This document shows positions 56,701 through 64,000 of a DNA stretch of 64,000 nucleotides, one piece after another. Positions within the stretch are counted from its first letter, which is position 1, and each line of letters opens with the position of its first letter. The stretch spans positions 33,950,540-34,014,539 of the forward strand of contig NC_087063.1 of NCBI RefSeq assembly GCF_963678635.1. The letters run 5' to 3'. The position numbers were made by a program, and so were the translations under genes. The notes under the pieces are model-generated. The model saw only the letters and a program-made list of their open reading frames with translations, ran no database searches and had not been told where the DNA came from. This DNA comes from Symsagittifera roscoffensis (Eukaryota; Xenacoelomorpha; Acoela; Convolutidae).

Positions 56701-57402
56701 TTGAAATCTTCCCAAAGACATCAATTTTCTTACAACTAATAAAGGAGACGTCGCTTCTGCAGGAAACATTTTCGCAACTGCCTTTTTCGTTTGATCCTGT
56801 CTACTCGATTTGACAGGGTAGTTTATAAAAGTCAAGTTTCGAAAAAACTATCAAACGTTCAAAAACTTGAATTATTTGAAATCAACTATTTCAAAGTATG
56901 AACTTTTCGGAAATCAACAATTTTTATTCTGCAAAAATGTTGAAGCCGCGTTACTGAGAAAACTTCCCAAACCGGATTTCTCGATTGATCACTTGGCAGG
57001 GTAGTTTTTGAGACCACTAGATAGAAATTGGCAGGGTAGTTTTTGAGAGAAGTCAAAAAGTTTCCGAAAACCGAAAAAAATGTTTAAGGTGTACAAAGTT
57101 TCGGTAGAAGATTATTTTAAGCAAAGATACCACACATTTTAATATTAAATTAGCAACTGAATGAAACTTACGAAGAGGAAATAAAGAATACAATCTGAGC
57201 AGACACAAGTCGAGCAAAAAAAATATTTTCAAAATTTTCAAATCAGTACCCCTTGAAACTACATTAAATTGAACAAAACTTATACGAAAGTTGCTGTGAG
57301 CACAAGCAAACTTAGCGATCTGGCAAATAGGCCGACCAACCAAAAATACGAGCAATCAATTTTTACCGGAAAAATTTCATTTGAAAACATACTGAAAAAA
57401 AA
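53785..57402. other. Intergenic region with no supported gene
   Basis: The longest ORF (55597-56070, plus strand, 157 codons, MAGKIWFHPMVRPREYEGTL) has no recognisable motif. Its 3' end overlaps a repeat shared with 59.6 and 60.8 kb, so I do not call it a gene. TTGGCAGGGTAGTTTTTGAG occurs twice at about 56993 and 57029. The rest is AT-rich without structure I can interpret. Confidence 0.45.
56045..56215. repeat. Interspersed repeat, copy 1 (others at about 59571-59770 and 60805-60985)
   Basis: Three diverged copies share CTGTTCGnTnGnGnAGTTTGC, a GAAGTGAAnTTAAAAAG-like phrase, AAATCAAnnTTnGnGTGAA and TTTTTCnTGAAAAA-type sequence. All are in the same orientation. The last two lie in HACD3 introns. 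It looks like an old non-autonomous element of about 200 bp. Ends undefined. Confidence 0.55.
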
Positions 57403-57474
57403 CAACGTCCGGCCGGGACTTGCACACATGACCTTAGTGTCCAAATGCAATGGCGTAACCTCTAGTCCAAGTGC
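57403..57474 (-). pseudogene. Second tRNA-Pro-like sequence type
   Basis: The minus strand begins GCACTTGGACTAGAGGTTAC (A-box-like), continues with the anticodon region GCATTTGGACACTAAGGTC (loop TTTGGAC, anticodon TGG, Pro) and the B-box-like GTGCAAGTCCC. Eight T follow within a few bases (plus strand A run at about 57394-57401), as in RNA polymerase III genes. Stem pairing is poor. Probably a SINE head or tRNA pseudogene, distinct from the 48-51 kb type. Confidence 0.55.
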
Positions 57475-57907
57475 GAATAGAATTGATACTTCTTCAGCTT
57501 CAATAAAAAAGCAAGTAAGAAAAGCCAGTTAAATTTGCAAGAAAAGTTGTTTACGGGAAAAAAGTCTTGTTCCCCATTACACGACACTTGCTTCACGACC
57601 CCAAAATGCCAGCAACCAAAAAAGCAAGTTTTTACTAGCGACATTTAGAAGACAACCGTTTCGCTCAAAGGAAAACGACGTTTGATCTTGGATGTAAAGG
57701 TAGCATTCTGAGCTGACAAAAACCTTGCAGGATAAGATTAATTTCGTGAATAGCTGGAACATTTTTATGGAAAAACTTTCGAAGGTTGTGGCAATTTCAT
57801 TCATAACTTGAATGCTAATTCGCAATAAAATTTTAAATAATATACAAATCATAATATAGTTAAGTCATTGCATTGTCATTAGAAACTGCGAGTTTAGTTC
57901 AGTTTAT

Positions 57908-58023
57908 CTATTGTGTCTTCTTAGCTTTCTGAAATGCATCGAGATCCATTTTGTCGCCCAAATACGAGGAGCCAATCTTCTTCCTTCTAACTTTGAACAT
58001 ATGGAAGTAGAGCTTCAAGAATC
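57908..58023 (-). CDS. HACD3: HACD3 exon 8: last helix end and C-terminus
   Basis: The acceptor GATCAATTTCAG ends at 58024. The first two bases complete Gly355. It encodes FLKLYFHMFKVRRKKIGSSY and a tail ending in KKTQ, then TAG (57910-57908). The basic stretch after the last helix matches the family. No AATAAA or ATTAAA was seen in the 60 bases downstream. Confidence 0.92.
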
Positions 58024-61000
58024 CTGAAATTGATCAATTGAATCTACTGTGAAAACAAGTTTTTATAATTTGGTTCAAGAATGCTCAGTTTTCATAAAGC
58101 AATTTTCAAATCATATGCCAAATGATTTTTCTATTCCTGTTATCCAGTTTAAACATTCAACTCTCAGTTTTTATATACTAAAAAATCGTCTAGCAACTCA
58201 CACGTCAGATCTTTTCGCAAACGATACGAAGTATTACAGCTGTTAAGTCTTTTCTGTTTAAAGGTGTCAAAGATATAGAGAGTATTTTGACTGACCTAAT
58301 AGAGCGATGGGTAGGTAGATATAGATCATGATATGGTAGGGCACATTGTCACTCTTCGCCTTCTTTACATAATGGGGCAGACAATTCAGAATGTTAACCA
58401 CTGAAACAACGAAAAACACTTTTTAAAGTTATACTGCTGGTTTTTAACTCAGACACGCTTCTTCTGTTTAGTGTCTCGCGATTACATTCTCATATTAGCC
58501 AAGGATTTCATAACAAAAGTGACTTTAACATGTGGGCTTCATAGACCGTCTATGAAGAGCCGATGCCTTTTCAGAGAAAAACAAAGATACTTTTCATGCA
58601 AATGCCAACAAAACGTTCCATTTTGATAGCTCCGCAATTTTTCAATCGAGACAAGACAAGCTAAACATCTTTGACGCACTTTGGGTTTGCATTAGTGGGG
58701 AACTGATTTTAACGCAAATTCTACACAATTATAATCGAAGCAAGTTGTTCATCAGCGTCACAACAGTGGTTCTCAACAGCTTCATAGAACAGTTCGAATG
58801 TTGGTTTTTTCTTCGTGGATAAACATTTTTAACTGAACATAGTTGTAATCTCCTCAACTCTATGCTGACTTACCTTCCATTCCAAATCCGAGTGGGTAGA
58901 GTGGCATCCACATCGTGTATCTCAGCCAGGTGAGGTAGTGTGACTGTCTGTCTATGCAGTTGAACATTAGGTAGGCGAAGCGGATGACGTCAGCGGTGCA
59001 CCAGGTGAAGGCCAGGTGGAAGAAAGAAAGCTGCTGTTGGGAGGAGACGTCTCCAAACGTCACCACAGCCAGCGCTATACTACGTCCACAGAACTAAAAT
59101 TATGGAACAAGTTAATTAAATCCGGTCTCTCATTCTTACGTTCCCTTTCTAATGCATCTATCACTTTTCTAAATGGCTAAATCGGAAAGAGTCGGCACTT
59201 ATAAGATCCCGATTTCACGGATGGGTTCAAACGGAGGTTTTTACCATGAGTAAACTAAATACAATTTTGAAGCAATTTTTTTTACTAATAAAAACAAAGC
59301 CAACAGACAGTTGGAAAAGTCCTGAACGCAAGAAAACAGAAAAAGTACTGATTTGTTTTTGGAAAAAATTTCAAGTTTCGAATTTTGAAGAACAAAATAT
59401 ATGCCTTTAAAGATCTTCGAACTTTGAGAAACAATTTATGATGGAGACTTTTTTGATAAAATTGACCCAATTTGAGCAAACTGGATCAATCGGTAAACTT
59501 TTTATTCCGCTGGGAAAACTGAAAAAAAAAATCCACTCTCGAAACTAGAAGTCGATCACATTTTCGGTGACTTTACACTTTTGCTGTTCGCTAGTGGAGT
59601 TTGCCTTCCTAGTAACAAAAGAAATGAAGTGAACTTAAAAAGATATCAAAAGACAAAATGCAAAAAATCAAATTTAGCGTGAACCAACTTCGAGACTTTG
59701 TCCTGAAAAATACCAAAAAAAATACCAAGACCTATATAAGAGTATTCACTACGTTCATGACTCATAACAGGAAAAACAAAAATCACAACAAAAAAAGAAA
59801 ATTCCAAAATATGCCTGTTGGTTGACGAAATTACAGATTTAGAGATGACAACCAATCTCAGTTAACCTGTGACCAATGCTATTCGCGGGCAACAGTCTAG
59901 CATCCAGTTACAATACATTTTCTTATCGCAAGGGTAATAATAACAAGGCTTAAGGTTAAACTCACTCCCCCAGTTGGCCTGTAAACTCCGTACGTATAAC
60001 AATCTCAAAAAAAACGGTTACTTTATCATTATAACTAAATTTAAATGTATTTTTTGTTTTTACGTACAAAGAAACTGCTGGTTCCAACTCACATGGTTCC
60101 CGTTCGATTCCAACTCCAGTATAAATTATAAAATCTGACCTAATTTCTGCTTTTAAATACCTTTTCTAGCTATTGAGTTACCTGCAAAAGTGGGTTCATG
60201 AATCCTCCCGGGGTCCATCCGATTGCCCCGAAGAGTGCCTCAGTCATGGTGAATCCGGTAGAGATAGAGAGCGGGATATGATAAGTGGAGTAGATGTGTG
60301 CGAAGTACTTGATGTCAGTTGTGGTGGCAGCCCTCCAGGCCATGGAGCCCAGCATGAAGGCAGTCAGGGCTAGTTGCAGTAGGTTGTAGAAAAACATTAT
60401 CATCATCTGCAGTTCTTCTACAGCTAAACAGTCAAGTTGATAAAATGACAGTTCAAAGTGGTAGCATGATTAATCAAGCTTCAGAAAAATATTTTAAATA
60501 TTTTCAATTCATATTTTCTGATTCGATTCATTGATAGACAATATGCTTTGATTAATACCACAAGTTTTTCTTTCATTCGCCCAATATTACGAGAATCAGA
60601 CCCTTGAGGATGCTTTCTTGAAAAACGAAAGTATTAGCATAGACGGTCATTGCAAGCCTCAATTTCGACCTTTATAATTAAAACTTTAAAACCAAAAAAA
60701 ATTGGCTTGGCAGTTTAAAACATAGCCATGTCAGTTTAAAAAAGTCATGACTGCAAAGAAACAAAAAAATAAAGCCTTGTTTTTTGAAAAAAAAACAAAT
60801 ACAGACTTGCTGTTCGATGGTGGAGTTTGCATTCCTTTAACTAAATAAATAAACTGAACTTAAAAAATCTTAAGTCAAACCGCGAAAAAATTATATTTGA
60901 GCGTGAACAAATTTTAAGACTTTTCCTGAAAAAAACATCATGATCTATGCAAGAGTCTGAAATACGTTCATCGACTCTTAAAAAGCTCTCCGCTAGTACA

Positions 61001-63802
61001 AACATTAAAACATTAAAGCATTATAGCTTACTATGAAAAGGTCATAGAAAAATGCCTATTTCCGCTTTATAGCTGAACAATACTTCGGGTTGTGGCTCAA
61101 ACTTTGGGAGCGACATTAACTTACGCGTATGATTATCATCTTTTGAGTAGATCCCACTGGCCTCTTTAGTCCTCGCATCCTGTGCCCACTTTCGAAACAT
61201 CTCCCGATCGGCATCTCTGGGGTCAAATGAGTCCCCTGCCGCCTCATCCTCATCCTCCTTCTCTTCGCATTCGTCAACCCAACGGTCAAAGTCTATCTGA
61301 GTAACATGTCACTCTGCTTTCAGATCACACTCTCAAATAGTTTGCAAAATTATAGCGAGAAAGTAAAACCTACATTTACCATTTTAAGTAGAAAGGGACG
61401 AAATCTCTAGGCTTCTTTCTCTGACCATTGAAAAAACTAACTCGTTTTTGTTCATCTTTATCATCTATGGGCACTCAAAAAAATTGACCAAAAGTAGATC
61501 AATATCAAAGAGCTCGAGGCCGGACAGAAGGTAGAATTGAACAACAATAATAGTGTAGATCTTACCTTGAGCCATGGCGGGTTTGGCCCATTAGCAGTTA
61601 GCTTGGGCCACCATTCTTGGTTCTGCTTCAGCAATGAGAAATCGATGTAGTTGCTTCTCTCAATATGATGCCATTTCTAAACCAAACAAGATTAGCCGGT
61701 TGCTGTGCAAGTATCACAAAACTATCCGGGCACATTCGTTTTTACAAAAAAAAATGACTTAGATTTTGTAGATTTTTTTTCGGGATGGCGGAGGTTTTGA
61801 AATCAGGTTTACATGGGAACAATCTGCGTGAAAAAGTTTCATTTGCTCTACTTCCGTCTTGACCCCCATCTAACATTACTTTTGGTACATCATTTGGCTT
61901 AAAACACCCGACAACAGAGACATATGCTACCACCACTACACTAATCATCCTGTTATCTCGGCAGTTGATATGATATAATATACTGATAACCATTTGTGGA
62001 AGGGTAATGAAACTCGCAAAGACAGGGGATAAACCGGCAAAAAAAATCGCGAAGACAAGCGATAAAACGGCAAAAAAGTAGCTCCAAAAAGGCAACAAAA
62101 AAAAGAAATAAGGGAAAGGGAAAAAGTAGAAAACATTTGCCGGAACTGTCAGCAGAAGCAGCGCGGAAACAACTTTCTTGTTTCTATGTTCTGATTCTAT
62201 CAGCTAGTTACATGTTTCTGTTCATTTTTATTGCTGTATTTATAATCAGTACTGTTTTTGTATTTTAGTTTCTGATGATGATAAATAAATCGAAACGCCT
62301 CAAACTTTGATGTTTTTGTCTTTGCCGGAATCGAACAGTCGGCCGAAAACAAATAACGGAGTTAAACGTCCTTTATTCCCCATTTGAGCACTTGAAATAG
62401 GTGAATACCAGACACCAATAAAACTTAGCGGACACATTCTGTAAATTGCCAAAAGTCATCTTAGGACTATTTTATTCAAGTTGGGTTACACTAGTGGAAA
62501 AAATTAGCGCAAACACGAGCAGTTTTCAGTTAAAAAAATGGTTTTTCTGCAGAAAGTTTTTGAACAACCTTTTTTCAAATTGAAATGAAGTATTTTCATA
62601 AACGAAGAGCAAATTGTAAAAGCAACTCTATGAAATTAGCGAACTTTGGTTTCAAAGTTTACAAGCTAAATCCGGGTCTGAAAATGCCAGTTAAGCGAGA
62701 AAAAAAATTATCAAGGCAATGTGAAAATCTCTCAATGCTAAAATTGAACAATTCGTGCGACAGTTTCACTAAATTCGACTTTCTTGCAATTTCACATGGT
62801 TTGAAAAACTTAGTGCATATTAAATTTTTCAATCGAAATTTTACAAACTCAAAGAGTCAGCCTTTATTACATGGTCTTGGTCTATGCAAGAAATTCATTT
62901 CGTTTCAATTCGATTTAAATGATGTCCAGAAGCATCCTTAAATACAACCCTTTCCAGAAAAAAACCTGAATTTGCGCTTAATTTTGTCCACAAGTGTAGA
63001 CAACAATCTGTCGTGTATTTTTTTCAGAGCAAAAAACACCAACAAAGGCAAACGCGAAACTTCAAATAACTATTTCGAATTAGTTTCAGCATGAAGTTCA
63101 GAACTATTTCATTAACTTCCGAGGTTATCCAATAAATTTGTTAAACCTACATGATTGGTGCGTATTCAAGCATGGTTTCGTGTTCCGAAAAAACGAATTG
63201 GTCGAACGTGCCTCACAATTTATGATTTGCTATTGAAAACATCATAATTATGACGGCAACTTCCGCGTTTTTGACGCCAGAACACAGGTTGCAATAAAGG
63301 ATTAGTTGAAAATTTCACGTTTGTCTCAGGCATTATAATCAAACTGATAGTTTTCTTACCAGCGGACTGAAAAATCGGCCTTACAATACGGTTGGGAAAA
63401 GTCGTACTTTCACTTGTGTTAACGTTATAGCTTCCATAACAAATTCTCTTCTACAGTCAGAAAAATTAGTGGAAAAAAGCTGCTTACCTCAGTTTGTACG
63501 GTAGAGTATAATTCCAAATTCAAATTATATTCTTGCTCTCCATTTTGTCCTGCTCCGGTAGCTTTGAGTTTTAAATTTGAACCATCAATAGAAACTTCTT
63601 TATTCTAAATTAAAAACTCAAAATATAGTTTTGTTACTCGCAAATTAATCGTTGTTCATGCAACCCATAACCGTTAATTCATATCAGTTAGAGAAAAATG
63701 AATTACCTTGACATCCTTGAGAGCAACTTTCAATAAAACTCTGTCTTCACGCTGAGCCCAGTATACAAATGGTGTGTATGGGACCTTTTGAAGATCGCCC
63801 AT
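57908..63802 (-). CDS. HACD3: Very-long-chain (3R)-3-hydroxyacyl-CoA dehydratase 3
   Basis: Eight exons (63802-63707, 63604-63488, 61676-61566, 61296-61125, 60423-60182, 59093-58874, 58400-58296, 58023-57908) join in frame to 392 residues; vertebrate HACD3 is about 360. Residues 1 to about 110 are a p23/CS domain (YTPFVYWAQRED near the start, EWWPKL near 91). About 115-165 is an acidic linker. Residues 167-392 are the multi-pass dehydratase, with CIDRQSHYLTWLRYTMWMPL and catalytic Tyr312 and Glu319, seven apart as in yeast Phs1. The enzyme removes water from 3-hydroxyacyl-CoA in the third step of fatty-acid elongation in the ER membrane. The C-terminus KKTQ fits the KKXX ER-retrieval signal. 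All introns are GT-AG. Confidence 0.95.
58296..58400 (-). CDS. HACD3: HACD3 exon 7
   Basis: The acceptor TTGTTTCAG ends at 58401 and the donor TTAG is followed by GTCAGT. Phase 1 on both sides. It encodes Val320 to Leu354: VNILNCLPHYVKKAKSDNVP and the membrane helix YHIMIYIYLPIALL. Confidence 0.92.
58874..59093 (-). CDS. HACD3: HACD3 exon 6: catalytic region
   Basis: The acceptor AATTTTAG ends at 59094 and the donor GAAG is followed by GTAAGT. Residues 247-319 include FCGRSIALAVVTFG, helix SFFHLAFTWCTADVIRFAYL and the signature LTWLRYTMWMPLYPLGFGME with Tyr312 and Glu319. Strikingly GC-richer than the introns. Confidence 0.95.
60182..60423 (-). CDS. HACD3: HACD3 exon 5: first membrane helices
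   Basis: The acceptor GACTGTTTAG ends at 60424; two bases complete Pro166. Residues 167-246: VEELQMMIMFFYNLLQLALT onward, then an extended loop and GFTMTEALFGAIGWTPGGFM ending NPLLQ. The donor is CAG followed by GTAACT. Confidence 0.93.
61125..61296 (-). CDS. HACD3: HACD3 exon 4: end of CS domain and acidic linker
   Basis: The acceptor TGTTACTCAG ends at 61297 and the donor ACGC is followed by GTAAGT. Residues 109-165: IDFDRWVDE (the conserved DFDRW-D-E end of the CS domain), a run of Glu and Asp (EEKEDEDEAAGD), then a charged linker to the first helix. Phase 1 end. Confidence 0.93.
61566..61676 (-). CDS. HACD3: HACD3 exon 3: CS domain
   Basis: The acceptor GGTTTAG ends at 61677 and the donor AAG is followed by GTAAGA. 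Residues 72-108: KWHHIERSNYIDFSLLKQNQ and EWWPKLTANGPNPPWLK. The WWPKL block corresponds to the conserved WWxRL of the p23-like domain. Confidence 0.9.
61677..63487 (-). other. HACD3: HACD3 intron 2 (1.8 kb)
   Basis: GT-AG intron with no further coding exon needed. The plus-strand 118-codon ORF at 62585-62941 is Lys/Asn/Phe-rich without motif and is not supported. The minus-strand ORFs at 61742-62136 are hydrophobic by chance in a T-rich strand. No repeat was recognised except A-rich runs. Confidence 0.6.
63488..63604 (-). CDS. HACD3: HACD3 exon 2: CS domain
   Basis: The acceptor TTAATTTAG ends at 63605 and the donor GAG is followed by GTAAGC. Residues 33-71: NKEVSIDGSNLKLKATGAGQ and NGEQEYNLNLELYSTVQTE. 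The alternating strands match the family's beta sandwich. Confidence 0.92.
63707..63802 (-). CDS. HACD3: HACD3 exon 1: start of protein
   Basis: ATG at 63802-63800 begins MGDLQKVPYTPFVYWAQRED, aligning with the family's start just before the YWAQR signature. The donor AAG is followed by GTAATT. Just upstream, CTTATTTCAG (ending about 63811) looks like an acceptor, so a 5' untranslated exon probably lies further right, perhaps beyond the window. Confidence 0.92.
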
Positions 63803-64000
63803 CACCACTGAAATAAGGCAAGGCTACTTTCACACGGATGTTACATCAATTGCAAAGATTTTGGATTGGGTGAGATGATGAAGGACAGGTGTAGTAGTTT
63901 CCATAATCGTGATAACTTCTGACCTTCTGATTTCCCGATGGGACAGAAATGCGGACTTATCAAACTCTTTATGCGTTACTTCTACCGCCACTACAATGAA

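Noticed and set aside
62585-62941. 118-codon plus-strand ORF in HACD3 intron 2
   Set aside because: Lys/Asn/Phe-rich without motif, antisense to the host gene, no coding signature.

Overview
This is animal (metazoan, probably invertebrate) nuclear DNA. It is AT-rich, and its host genes are split into short, relatively GC-rich exons with GT-AG introns (one GC-AG). The gaps are filled with repeats and degenerate transposons. There are no bacterial operons, ribosome binding sites or CRISPR arrays. I cannot name the species or phylum from sequence alone.

Two host genes can be assembled exon by exon, both on the minus strand. (1) A class A (rhodopsin-like) seven-transmembrane receptor of about 309 residues has five exons at 46020-45771, 42227-42018, 8859-8648, 8338-8249 and 5357-5190. 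All splice phases agree, and Cys96 to Arg121 shows the canonical 25-residue spacing. One intron is about 33 kb and holds most of the mobile DNA in the window. The first exon lies inside a 2,850-bp tandem duplication, so it is present twice. (2) HACD3, a very-long-chain 3-hydroxyacyl-CoA dehydratase with an N-terminal p23/CS domain, has eight coding exons from 63802 to 57908 that give a complete 392-residue protein ending in a KKXX ER-retrieval signal.

Region by region: 1-5189 is repeat-rich flank of the receptor gene. 5190-8859 holds the last three receptor exons and two head-to-tail copies of a ~530-bp Helentron-like element. 8860-42017 is the giant intron. It contains a decayed plus-strand Ty3/gypsy pol (11.6-13.0 kb), two more Helentron-like copies, and a 22,265-bp minus-strand Ty3/gypsy LTR retrotransposon (15428-37692) inserted into one of those copies with a 4-bp ATAT target duplication. 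That retroelement carries gag, protease, RT/RNase H, integrase with a GPY motif, and a long 3' region with env-like and low-complexity ORFs. It contains a 3.25-kb internal tandem duplication and many disabling lesions. 42.3-48.0 kb is the tandem 2,850-bp duplication. 48.0-53.8 kb is a three-unit ~1.66-kb tandem array carrying tRNA-Pro-like segments. Its third unit is interrupted by a full-length mariner-type transposon with a 363-residue ORF whose third catalytic residue is changed to Ala. 53.8-57.9 kb shows no supported gene. 57.9-64 kb is HACD3.

The main story is nested mobile DNA whose history can be read directly. Empty sites in sister repeats prove the exact ends of two insertions, and shared versus private lesions date the internal duplication. 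The large LTR element, the Helentron-like family and the catalytically altered mariner are the items most worth a closer look.
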